A DNA stretch of 64,000 nucleotides from Globisporangium splendens. Lineage: Eukaryota; Oomycota; Peronosporomycetes; Pythiales; Pythiaceae. The notes beneath the pieces are model-generated. The model did not search any database. It was given only the letters and a program-made list of their open reading frames with translations, and was not told the origin of the DNA. This document shows, piece by piece, positions 40,390-52,339 of this stretch. Position numbers and translations under genes: made by a program. Position 1 is the first letter of the stretch. Every line of letters starts with the position of its first letter. The stretch is from the NCBI GenBank assembly GCA_006386115.1, contig VFIW01000108.1, forward strand, positions 62,001 to 126,000, written 5' to 3'.

Positions 40390-42902
40390 ATTTGCATTCA
40401 TGATCAAATCCGTTGGGAGAGCACCTGGAAGGTATGAGCTTCATTTCGACAGCGTAGCTTCCGCTGAGCAAATACTCACTTTCTGACTTGGGCCAAAACG
40501 ACTTACAGGAAGTGCTTGAAAACCACGAGGATGTGCGTTGTGGACTCATTCTGCCGGATTTGTTCATTCACACGCTTGAAGAAAACAACGTCTTCCTCCA
40601 AAAGAAGACAGCGCGAGTGCTTGTGCGGCAGTTCCAGGTCGCAAATGGCGGCATCCAGATCGCGAAGTTCCTGAACTGGGTGAAACTATCACGCCCCACA
40701 GATCATATCGACCCCGATCTTGCGTTTGCGCGTCTCCCACAGCCATATCGCTGAATTGTAAAGATTCTGGAATCTGATATCCTCGATGCGTCGTGGGAGT
40801 TGATCAAAGCGCAGAGCGTGCGATACAAAGCCGAAGCGATGGCCGCACTATCGTTGACGCCTCGCTCGACGCGATTGCTTGCCCTCAGCAATCAAGACGA
40901 GGTCTTCGAGGTAGACGACTATGAAGCAGCAAAGAAACGATGCTGTAAGGTCAGTACGAGGAAGACGATGGTAAACTCGCAGCGTCCTGCTTGTGTAACT
41001 CAACATGAGAGCTTACCTCTCGTCATAGTCACTCTGGACGGCACCAATGTGGAAAGTGAGACTCAGTCGAAGATTGAGCTGCACGCGTACAACTCGGTGA
41101 CGTGTGAGTTGCTCGTCACTCATTCTTTCGACTTGAACCAGGATGCAGAAGTGCCTCTCGACACGGCGTCCTCGGTGTCTCGGAAACGCGCTTGCGTGGC
41201 TGGCGTGACTCCAATTTTCACTCGGTCCTGCCACGATTCTTCTGTGACGTGTGTTGTTGGAGTTTCCATCACAGAATATTCAACAACGACCTCAACCGAC
41301 AACGATTATCCAGAGCCACAAACGACCTAGAACGCTCAAGTTCACATCTTCCAAATTAGCGGCGTCAACACCCCGCATTTTTCTGGTACAGCCGCTGCCA
41401 TTGCGCTAATATCGATCCAACTGATTGCGAGCGCAAAATTCCCAGCCTTGGTGGGGGTTGAACTATCACCCGACGCACAATTCGTCGCGCTCTCTGCGGC
41501 TTCTGGTGGCATCACAGTCTTCAAGCTTCCAAACGAGTTAGACGTGGCGGAATCGGGCGAGGGACTCAGCCCTGTTGACTTAAACTCCTCAAGTGCGTTC
41601 ATGCTAATCGGCAACGATGTCGTGCCAGGAACGAGTTCGCTTGTTAAAGCACATTTTCTGGTCACACCATCACTTTCTTCAAGCACAACAATCTACGACA
41701 AACCAATGGAAGCGTACGCAATTGTCGTCTGCTGTCGAACCAAATTGCAAAAGTACCTGCTGCCAAACAGGTGTCCACCATCGAAGATTTCCTCTGCGCA
41801 AACGCCAAGCCACTCGTGGGACCGCGTTGCACCAATTACTACCTCAGCCACGGACTCAACGACGCAGTATCTGACCGTCATATTGGAAAACGGCTCCGTC
41901 ATTGTCTGGGACGTCTTGGTGGAAACCGATCACGCATACTTGCCTCCGTGTTCTGCAACAGCGAAGACGCTTCGAGCTCTTGCTAGTAAAGCGGATTCGG
42001 TTCCCGATGCTCTTGTCATATTCCGTGATGAATACGTGGTCGCATTTTCGGCTTCGACCCAGCAAGTATGCTTTTACGATATCAAAGACCAAGCCAAGGT
42101 TCAGCTTCTTCGGGTCGTCACTCCGCCGGCGGCACCTTCTTCCCGCCTAAGAAGCACCTCAGACGGAGTCAGCATCCTGCTTCTAGTCAAGACCACCAGA
42201 GTATTGGATGTTCCGATCGCGATGGTTGGATACTCGAATGGGTTCTTGGTGCTGTATGACATGCGGAACGCAGAAGCCATCGGATCCATCTGATTCCGCG
42301 CGACGGTACCCAGCAATTCAATGAACAATGCAACCGTAGCTTCACCACACGCTATATGTTTAGCTCACGATACGTCACTCGAGATTTTTGACTGGTATCA
42401 AGTATTCCTGACGAGCTTCCCTTCTTTTGAGAACCTGCTCATGCAGCAAAATCTCGCATGTGTAAGTCTCATGCTGTCTATCGTGCTTAGTTCGTTTTCA
42501 TACCACGGCGCGACGTACTCGCACGAACCAATAAAACTTGTCGTTTACCTGTAGGATGTTGCCAACTCGAAGCGCTTGTTTCTCTCCAGCCTTGCAAGCC
42601 CGTTGATTGCTCCTCCGTCGTCGCTGTCAGAATTCAGGAACGACTCCATCGACAAGATCTTGCGCCGAACTGCTGGATTGACGAGCCCCAATTCTCCAAC
42701 TCGCAACGTAAGCAAAACAGCACTCGGCTCGAGCGACTCGGCAGCTGGCATTGTGCACCAACTAAAATCGTCCCCGGGTGCACCGCATTCTCTCGAGGAA
42801 ATCTGGAGCTCTCACTGCTTCCTGAGGTTGCATTCAGACCATGTAAACGCAGTGCTGAACTTCGGTTTGCTCAATTCTGCGCCGACCTGGGCACAACGAT
42901 GA
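40390..42902 (+). pseudogene. WD40-like repeat protein, interrupted
   Basis: One plus-strand frame is coding-like throughout: exon to 40431, intron 40432-40508 (GTATGA...TACAG), then EVLENHEDVRCGLILPDLFI, an EF-hand/calponin-like helical start, and beta-propeller-like segments (GVELSPDAQFVALSA, VILENGSVIVWDVLV, VPIAMVGYSNGFLVLYD, LHSDHVNAVLNF). A second intron, 42462-42554 (GTAAGT...TGTAG), keeps frame. In-frame stops remain at 40752 (TGA) and 42291 (TGA), plus a TAG at 41328 that could be the end of a 78-bp intron starting at 41253. There is no start ATG. Most likely a decaying gene; a sequencing problem is the alternative. Confidence 0.6.
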
Positions 42903-43049
42903 CAAAAGAGAAGGAAACCAAAATACACCGACGAAGAAAAGAACTGATCAAGGCATTAACAACTGGGTCTTGGCGAAACACATACGCAGCCGTTAAAGCA
43001 CGAGCCAATACTAAATACATGTAGACCTCTTACATTCCTTCACGTCACG

Positions 43050-46000
43050 TCACTCTTTCAACGGGAACTCGAACGGACTCTGGCCAAACTTCCAGCATTT
43101 TGAAGCTTTCAGCGGTCGTTTCGGGACTTTGCGGTACTGCAACGATGAATGCGGCACACCAGACACCTTCCTTCGCTTGACTCCGACTTGACTTGACGTG
43201 TCGTCGTCTGCAGCCTCCTCAACACAATGGTCGTCTTCCACATTCTCGATAAGCCCTCTGCGAATTAACTGGTTCAATGCGGCGGTGATCAGCGACAGCG
43301 TGACAGAGCTGCCTCCAATCTTAAACTTAGCATCACGATTTACGGCACGAACCAGCTCGGAGATGCTGCTGTTGTGTCGCAGATCCATCGCTTCCAGCAA
43401 ACACGCAGAGATTTGTTCCACTGACGGCTGATTCTCCATGGGTGCATTGATGATGTTCTCTGAACCATCTGCATCCACGCTCGGACTGGTCGCCTGCGCT
43501 CCTCCGTCAGCGCTCCCTGCTGCTTCGACAGAGCTTGTATTTCCCTTCGTCTTCGATACCATCGAGTCTGGGGACACGTACATGCTGCTACTCCTGTACT
43601 GATCGTCTCGGTGATATGTTCTTCCTTCATGCTCGAAAGCCAGAGTCGACGATTCTGAAGTATATGTCTTGCGTAGCTGCCCCGTGCTCGCGTATAGTAG
43701 CTCGGAATAACTGAGTTTACCTCTTTTCGATCGAAAGAAGCCAGTACCCCCACCATTGTTTCCTCCTCCAACTTGTCCGGGCATAGGGTACCAGTTTTGA
43801 GAACTCGGCAGTGGTGAAGCTCCAAGCGGCTCCTGGTCCACTTCTTCCGGAATCGAACAACTGGCTCGTGTAGGATCCCAGTGATTCATCGAGCAATACC
43901 ATTTATCGGGTAGAGTTGACGACTTGATGTGCTGAGGCAGCTTCCGCCACTTATTGCATTTCTCGCATTGAGCCCATTCCAGCACAGCCTTCTTGATCCC
44001 ATCTGGCTTCACCTTTCGTCCTTTTCCTCCACCGATCGGGACGCTCGTGGGAAAGCCGCTGGGCGATTGAGAGCTAGTGTGCGCAGAGTGAGATGCTCCA
44101 GGAACTCCACCAGCACTGACCTGTCCACCAGCAGTGGAACCTCCGCTATTGGCCCCACGAGGTGTTGCAGGCGGAACATTATCCGATGCACTTGAACCAC
44201 TCTGACTCGCTGTCTGATGCGTTCCTTTTGGCGGTTTTCCAGACTTTGCAGGTTTCAGCGGTGCATCCGGGATGCTTACAGCAACCGATTGCTGAGCAAC
44301 AGGAGGGATCTCGGACGAAGCAACAGCAGCGGACGAAGATGTTTCGCCAGTCGGTTTGTGCTTCTTTGTTGGCCTTGCTGACGACGAGCCGCCTTTCTTG
44401 GACTGCGACTTCAGTAAGAATGTGTCTACCTCTGGTGGATTAGGCGCCGAACAATTCGCGATCTCAGGAGCCCACGTATTCAGGTGGCAATACCAAACTG
44501 CGGGGAGCAAGTTAAAGTCGATTGAGGACGGAACGACTCGCCACTTCCCACATTGAGCATTTTCACATTGCACCCACTTCACTTCTCGGTATTTTTCCTT
44601 CAGTTTCAGCTTCATCTTTCGTTTCTTTGCCTTGCTTTCTTGTTTCTTTGACAGTTTACTACCCTTCTCGTCAGCAGTTGGCGTGTCAACTCCTTCGACA
44701 GCTGCTTTTTTGCTCGTGTTGCTGCCAGACGAATGTGACGATCCTTCACCATCAGACAATGCAAAAGCCGTAGGATTCGAATTGTCAGGTTGCTGTTTCA
44801 CTTTGATTTTGCCACTGCTTCTCTTGACATGCGAACCACTTTTCTGCTTCTTGGATGCAGCATCGACGACCTCTTCGGCAACAGCGCATGATGCATACGC
44901 CGAATCCCATGTGTTCATCTTACAGTACCAGCGTTCTGGCATCGAGTTCAAATCGATATCCTTTGGGACAGTACGCCATTTCTTGCAGCTATCACACTGC
45001 ACCCATTTTGCTTCTTCCGCGTTCGCTTCAGTCTTCTCACTGTCATCTTCATCATCTGGACCTCTTTTCTTGCTTCGTTTCTCGTCGCGCTTCGCATCTG
45101 TAGGTGCATCCCCTTCACTCTTTGTCTTCTTCTTCTTTTTCTTCTTGTTTGCTCTTGCTAAGCTCGCCATATCCACTGCGCCGCTACGAGGAGTCCCGAC
45201 TGATGAACGTCGCCGTGACGACAAAGTCGAAGATCCTCCTGGTCCTTCATCATCTCCGTCTTCACCTTCGCTGACAGAAATCTTTAGAGACGAATCTTCT
45301 ACTTCGACACCACGGGGCGTTTTCAACTCGCTGTTCATTGGCGAGCCTGAAATCTGTTGCGACAAATCGCTAAGTTCACGCTTCTGTTTCTTGCTGCCTT
45401 TTCGTTCTGAATTGTCCTTAAATAGAGACTGACGAACCAGGTCCTTGCCATCGGTTGACGAAGACGAAAAGCTTTCTCGTCGTACCTTTCGCTCGGATTT
45501 TGACTTTTTCTCTCCGCTTGACTGACTTGCGCTGACCGAATCACTTGCACTATGACCTGACTCGTCTGGTTCAGCACGGCTGGTGCTTGGCAAACTCGGG
45601 CGCGGTTGAATGGTAGATGACGGGCTTCGCGACTGCTCAACGATAGCTGAATCTGCTAATGGAGCTGGAGTTGGAGGTTGGGGCTCTCGCTTTACGCTAG
45701 ACAATCCTTCGTCCTCGGATGGTGTCTTCACTGCAGTAGGCTGCAGGACAGCGTCGTTCGAGTTCATTGGAGTGACTTCAGGTGCTGCTGCCTCTTCCTC
45801 GTGCTTTGGTTTCGGGACTGGGCTCTCCACGTTGTCTAACTCGTCATCACTTCGCCCGAGAGCCTCATCAAGACGCGCTTTGATCTTTCCAGGGCTTTCA
45901 AAGAATGTAGATGTGGCTGGAGATATCGCCTCAGTGTGCGACGCAGGAATTGCAGGAATCGTGATCGAGTCGGAAGATGCCACTTCGCGCTTTACAACAG

Positions 46001-47353
46001 CGCCAGCATCGGATAGCGCATCACCGTCGTCTTCATCCTCGTCATCATCACTGTCTGTCCGCGTCGATGCCTTTTTCTTTCCCTTTGAAGATTCTTTGTC
46101 CACGTCGTCGTCGTCATCATGGCTGCGTTCCCTCGATTCGTGTTTCTTCATTTTTTTGCGTTTCTTCTTCTTCTTCTTTTTCTCGCGCTTCGAACTCTTG
46201 GAGAGTTTTTTCGAGCTACTACTCGTCATTCCACCCGTCGTCACGGAAGCTTCGGATTTTATATCCTCGTCATTGTCCGCTCGTCGATCCCTCGAGCGCT
46301 GTTTCTCGGTATCTGACGTGGACAGCATTCGACTCGACTGTTTCGTTGATACTGTGCTCTTGCCGTCGGAAAAAGCATCCGCAGCGGTCACGATCACGAC
46401 TGGCGCAGCAGCACGTTCACTCGCGTCGTGCTTGGGGCAGATAATCCGTCTCCCAGGAAAGTTCAGCGCACAGCTTTTCGGCAAACAACTAGTATGGTAC
46501 GCGACTGGGCACCGCATGCAACGCACGGATTCTTTCTTTGCCCCCGACTGCTCACACGCAGCACACGTATGGAGCTGTTGGATCATCAACAAAAAGAAGA
46601 TAACAGGCAAACATTAGAAAGAGAAAAAAATCGTCTGGCCAGCGACAGACACACACTGCGTGAATACTAAACGTACCGGACAGATGAAGTGTTTGTTGGA
46701 GCCCGCAATCCTTGCGAGCGGCAGATTCGTGATGCACTCGGGATGATAAAACTTTCCACACGACAACGCGCGGCATTTCCGCACCGGACGCAGATCCTCC
46801 GCATTCGCAACAGACGACGCTGCTGGAGCGCCAGACGTCGGCGCAGGCGATCCTTCCGGGCTACTCGAGACGCCGAGACGCTTACAGTAGAAGCACACGT
46901 GCGCATTGCTCGTGCAACTCGGACACATCCAGGTCTCTTTCGCAGGCGGCTCTCTGTTTATTCCGAGACACCGCAGGTGAAACGCCGACACACATGGTCC
47001 AGTACACAGGTACAAGTCGCCCTCTCGCTCGCACACGAGGCAGATATCATCCACCTGTCATACAACACACACAACCTTCCTGTAAGCTGTTGTTCTCCCC
47101 CTTCGTACACCCCAGCAAGCGCGTCATACGCACTCACCTTTGCGCTCTCGTTCGCCCCTTGCGGCTGCACGTTCGACGCCGCATCTGCTGCCACTGCGCG
47201 GGCTCCTGCCTGCTGCTGGAGCTGCGCCTGCAGCTTCTTGCGGTGCTTCTGGTGCAGCGGCTTGGAGATGAGCACCGTGTCGGAGCTGGAGCTGGAGCTG
47301 GAGCCTCCGGAGCTGCTGTCGGAGCTGTCGCCGCTGTCCCTACGCGTCTCCAT
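43050..47353 (-). CDS. Large chromatin-type protein with PHD fingers and three CW zinc fingers
   Basis: Three exons, 47353-47138, 47054-46677 and 46574-43050, with introns of 83 and 102 bp, giving 1372 aa. After a Ser-rich start, residues ~73-250 hold an extended PHD array of the kind in NSD/ATX methyltransferases (ICLVCEREGDLYLCTG, CRALSCGKFYHPEC, CAACEQSGAKKESVRCMRC). Three CW domains, which elsewhere read H3K4 methylation, start near residues 721 (WVQCDSCKKWRTVP), 863 (WVQCENAQCGKWRVVP) and 1063 (WAQCEKCNKWRKLP). Between them lie long Lys/Asp/Ser-rich, nuclear-type linkers. A winged-helix-like block (ISELVRAVNRDAKF, LNQLIRRGLIENV) is near the C terminus. No SET domain is present, so a histone reader or adaptor role is inferred. 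Confidence 0.9.
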
Positions 47354-48449
47354 CGCGCTGCACGCAGGACTTCGCTCTCGCCTCTTCTGCGCGGTTTCGA
47401 CTCACGGTGTAATAGGGAAAGCTCCGCGCTGCCCCTCGCTGCGCTTTCCCCCCGAATAGTGCGTGCTGTCACTCAAACGAGGATAAATGAATATAAAAGT
47501 GTCGTCTACGGTGCGATGTCGATCGCTGATTGACTGGAAACAGATGCCTTTTTGACCAATCCATGCGATGCGTGGTCGCTATCCAGTCGTTTGAGCGTGT
47601 GTGGATTTCGTCGCTCAAGTCTGGCGTGACGCATGTCCAAGAGCTCATTTCCAAAAGCCATTCGACGTCCCACAAATCAGCAGCAGTTGAAAGGCACGCA
47701 GCATCGCTCGCCACTGTCCGCTATACTTGCATCGAGTATCCAGGATTCATGTTGCATGTACATGTGGCGTCCCGTTCAGAATTTTGCCTCCTTTGCCACT
47801 CAAGGAGCTGTTGCCTCTGTGCTCCATTGAGTCTTCCATTTACTGGAGGCAAATAGCAGGTCCCTCGACGAATGTTGGGTCCATCAGCCCGACGCGAAGT
47901 TCCCGAGTGTGGCTAGAGCCGCTGGGCACTTTGGAAGTTAGACCGTGTTTCACGTCCACGCTTTTGAAGAATCAGCATTTCGACATACCGAAAGCCGAAT
48001 GCGTGCGAATGTGAATGTGTGATTGTATGCTTGTATGTATTTATATGTCTATCGTTTCTATATGGAGCGCTATGAAGAACTGATTTTCGATGACCATCAT
48101 GATGACACAAATAATCATCCTCCTACTCATACTGAGCGCCTCTTATCGACCCATTTCCATGTGCATGTTCCTAGTGCAAAAGCCGATTACCCCGATGATA
48201 ATACAGTTATTAGCTCTAACTGAAAACTATCGAACGTTTATCATGTTGAGAACAGAATTTATGCTGAGGGGTAATCGTAGAATCACATCCATAGAGTCTC
48301 TCTGAATGAGCATGCTTCTGTGTGCGTTTAGTGTTATGGAGTTAGCGTCACCCAGTCTCTCTGACCCGATAGCAACATGATAAACACAAACGAGTATTGT
48401 CAATAAACATTGGTTGACTGCGCGCCATGCTGCTTACCTGAGGACAAAC
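47354..48449. other. Spacer between HRD1 and the PHD/CW gene
   Basis: About 1.1 kb, AT-richer, with TG/TA-rich segments around 47990-48060. It holds the promoter of the PHD/CW gene and the 3' flank of HRD1. No gene supported. Confidence 0.45.
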
Positions 48450-50767
48450 TTATTCGCTTTTCTTGCTTTCTTCAGTGGATTCGGATGCAGTGCCGGCAGC
48501 GCTGCTTGACTCGCCGTAGATGCGATTGTACCGGCGACGCAGTTCCTCGCGTCGGCGCTCAGCTTCTGTTTGAGGAGCCGGAGGGACAGGATGTTCCACT
48601 GGAGCAGGTGCAGTTTCCACTGCACTAGTTTCGCTGGGCGAAGGCACTGACGACTTCTCTTCAAGGTCATCTGCTTCGTGGTGACTTGGTTGCGTTGCTG
48701 GCTGTTGCGGCGCTGGAGGACTGGTAGCTACAGGGATGCTCACGCTTGCAGTATGCACCGCTGCTGGTTGACTTTGATGCACCGCTCCTGGTGGTGGAAC
48801 AGGGAAACCAAGGCCAGTTGCAGCTTGCAGCATCGCGAGTTGGGCGTGAAGAAGCTCGATTTGCCGCTGAATACTCTCCGGGTCCATCACACCAGGCGTT
48901 GGAGCAGTTCCATGTGGCATGCCAAACTGCCCGAACGGAAAGCCAAACGGAGGAGCCATCCCAAAAACACCGGGCATCCCGTACCCCATCTGACCTCCCA
49001 TCCCTGGCGCAAACATGTACGGTGGCATGTAAGGAGGATACCCGCCAGCAAATGGATGATGGGCTGCACTGTGTGGAGGTGGCATTGGGGCTTGACCAGA
49101 CACTACCGTAGCTGGAGTCGGGCGAGCAGCAACCGATGGTGCTTGGGCATTCGCTTCAGCTGGCGCAGGAGTCGCAGCAGGAGCTTCAGCATGCGGCACG
49201 GCTCCAAATGGCATTCCCGGAGCGCCAAAGCGGAATGGCGCTGGAGGCTGTTCGGGAGCAGGCACTTGAGGAGCTCCAGGTGCTGCTGCTGCGTTAGCTT
49301 CAGGCGCCGTTTCTGGAACCACAGGAGGTCGAGGACCCGTTGGAATCGTCGAGCGACATGTTGGACATGTCTAAACGACAGGATATCGACACGTCAAAAA
49401 AAAACGATGGACTCAATCAGGCACAAAGAATCACAGCGTACCTGTTGTCGCTGTACCCACATTTTCAGGCAATCAATATGGAAAATGTGGGAGCACGGCA
49501 GCTTTTTGCAAGCCTCCGAGTCCATTTCCTCGCGGCAAATGATACACGTGCGGTCCGTTTCTTGGAGTTCTTCCTCGGTTGGATTCGGGAAGCGCTCGTT
49601 GAGGTTCGCAGTGATTTTGCGGTAACGAAAGTACGACGCAATGCGACGCTGCAGATTCTTGATTGAGACCCACAGATCACGCACAATGTGCAGCGGCATC
49701 CCGTAATAGGAAAAAATGAGCATGAAAAACACCTGCACCACGCCGAGATAGCATGCAGAACAGCAAAGCGTTCATTTAGAAATCTATTGAAGCAAATATA
49801 TAACAAGCGAATACAACATACCAGGTAAATCACGAGCTTGACGATCTCCGACACGAGCTCCAAGTAGAAAAGGTACGTGAACTTGTTGGTCCACGTTCCG
49901 TCCATTCTCGAGTCCACCACGTAGAGCACGTAGCGCAGGAAAATTGCCACCAGCGTGATGAACAGGATCAAAAACTAGAAAATGAAGCCAAAGAGAGCAC
50001 CATCAGTCAGCAGTGATAAGTTTGATGGGCAATATATAAACACATTTTGGTCGACGTACCTCGAAGCCAAAGAGAATAAACACCGACGGACCGGTCTCCA
50101 TGACTTTCATGGCGCAGATGACGACGAACGTCATGTCCACTGCAGCCAGCGTGGTCATGAGCGTCACCAAGCGCATGTGCGTGAATCGCGAGATGATATC
50201 CGATTGCTCAATCTGTTGTCATGAGTGCATGCATCATAAGTTGCTGCTGCCATTGTGTCATCACAGCACCTACAATAGAAAGGCACTTACAAACTCTATC
50301 CGCGCCTCGGAGAGCCAATGGAAGATCTTGAGAAACACGAGCGACGTGAACAGCACGACAACGTGGAAATTGATCTCGTCGCGGAAGATCGTGAGCGCCA
50401 GACACGTCTCTGTGATCGCATAGCGCACGTTCTCATGCAGCAGCTATATACGCAGCATCATGTGGCCGTTAGCCATCATTTAGTACACCACTAACGGGAT
50501 GCAAACCAACCAATGAAAGAGGAGGGAAATGCGCTGCGTTACCTCGACTTCGGCGTCGCGCAGTGTGCCAAGGAAAATGGTCTTGACGAGCCGCCCGAGC
50601 AGCATGGTGAGCACGAGGCCGGCGTTGCCGAGGATGAGCACGCTGATCTTGGACGTGACGAGGTAGATGACGGCGGGGTAGAACTGCTGGCGCGTGACGT
50701 ACGTGTAGTAGAGCAGCCCCGCGCACGCGAGCAGACTCGCGCTCGAGTACAACCAGAACCTGACCAT
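48450..50767 (-). CDS. HRD1: HRD1/synoviolin-type ERAD E3 ubiquitin ligase
   Basis: ER-membrane RING ligase that retrotranslocates and ubiquitinates misfolded proteins. Six exons, 50767-50543, 50443-50291, 50212-50060, 49974-49822, 49732-49442 and 49370-48450, with introns of 71-99 bp, give 631 aa. Exons 1-5 encode the multi-span membrane domain (LLYYTYVTRQQFYPAVIYL, FLILFITLVAIFLRYVLYVV). The RING-H2 is split by the last intron: CIICREEMDSE, LPCSHIFHIDCLKMWVQRQQ then TCPTCR. Its final exon is a long Pro/Ala/Gly-rich tail with a helical Gln/Arg end (RRREELRRRYNRIYGE). All RING ligands are present. Confidence 0.95.
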
Positions 50768-52339
50768 CGCGCAGGCGGAGCTTCTTCCCAAGCAGCTTCT
50801 CGCAAATGATCACTACGTGGCAACCAGAACACGCGGGATGCGCGGCGTTTGGCACAATCCTAGCAGAACCTGCCGGGTTTTGAGAAACAGGATCAACGCG
50901 CATAAAAAGGACAATAAATGGACGAGTGGCAAGGTGGAGAAAACCAGACGCAGGTCTAAGCTCGAAGCGCGACGACGCCTGCAGCGGCGCCATCCAGGTG
51001 ATTGAGCGACGCGTGTGCGTGTGTATGTGGTGTAGTCCTAGGGTGCGCTGGGGGCGCGAGGCGCGTGGCGCGCAGACGGTATCACTTTTGCTATATTTGG
51101 TGTCTTCCTGTTCCGATGAAAGAAGTGTTGCGAAGAAATTGGACGGTGGGCATGCGTCAGAGGCGATTTGATACCGCCACTACCGCATGTTGGATACAGC
51201 GATGCCGCTGCCCTCATTGCAGGAAAAAGGATGCCGTGGGCGTTGCTGGTCAGCAACGCTTTTGGTGCTGTGTGTGCGTCTTGCCAAACAAGGCGCCATC
51301 GTGAAGGAGATTTGCCGACAAGACGCCTCAATGCAACGAAACAACGGCAGCAGAAAGCACATCAGAGAATGTGCGGCTGTCAAATAGTGTGCGTTGTGTG
51401 AAGGAGATAGCAGACGTCGTCCTCTCAAGCGAGAACCATCCAGGCACCCAAGCAAGGTACAGCACAACTCTGTTCCAGTTTGGGCACATTGCTTCGTGGC
51501 TCAGCCAAATTCGCGGTCCTGTGCCAACAACTCGACTATCAAATCCATAAACTGAGAGCATTGGCATGATCCGGACAGCATTTTCAGCGGAGACCGAAGA
51601 AGAGCTGATTTGCAAACTGAGGAGAGTGATCTTGACGCATTTGACTGAAGGCGTTTGCTTTCGGCACTCGTCACGCGAATGTTCTACCTACAAGCGCTGA
51701 GCTGGCTGTTTGAGCAAGTTCATGCGTAACCACCGATGTCACAGATCGAAACGATCTACATCAAGAACAGTTACTCGGCATTGCTATCAAGGTCAGTTAC
51801 TCTGGCCGTTGCACCGGTTTCGGCTACCCCAGGTACTAATGGTGTATAGCAGCGAAAAACAGCATGGCAACGATGCGGTTCTGGTTTCTGCATGCGACGA
51901 AGAGCGCGGCGCTCGCGAGCACTCTTCTCTACAAAATCCAGTCGAGGCGTCATCCCCAATAATGCAGTGAAGCCTAACGCTTTTACTTCTGGGCAGCTTC
52001 GCCATCACGCAGTGGTTTCTTTGATTGGTCGTTGGAAATTCGACAAAATGGGATCCGGTGGACTCAATGGCACGATGAATCAAAGTTGTACTCAAACCCA
52101 CGAGCGAGCTGATGATTGATTACGTTCCCAGATAACGGTATCCAAGGCACGAAACCACTGCTTTGAAGCTGCTGGAAGTGAACAAAGCGCGAGGTAGTTC
52201 ATATGCGTCTTGAAACTTCATTCCTCATTTCACTTGATCTCCACCAAGTGTTATCCAGCAGCTCTTATCGACCGTTTCTTGGCAGTCGATTCTTTTCCTG
52301 CTACAGCTTTGCCTCCTCGTGCTGTATCAAGTCGCAAGT
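50768..52339. other. 1.6-kb gap between HRD1 and the first mucin-like gene
   Basis: No gene supported. Near 52223-52236, TCATTTCACTTGAT lies about 110 bases before the mucin-like start and partly matches the oomycete initiator consensus TCATTYYNCAWTTT. Confidence 0.35.
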
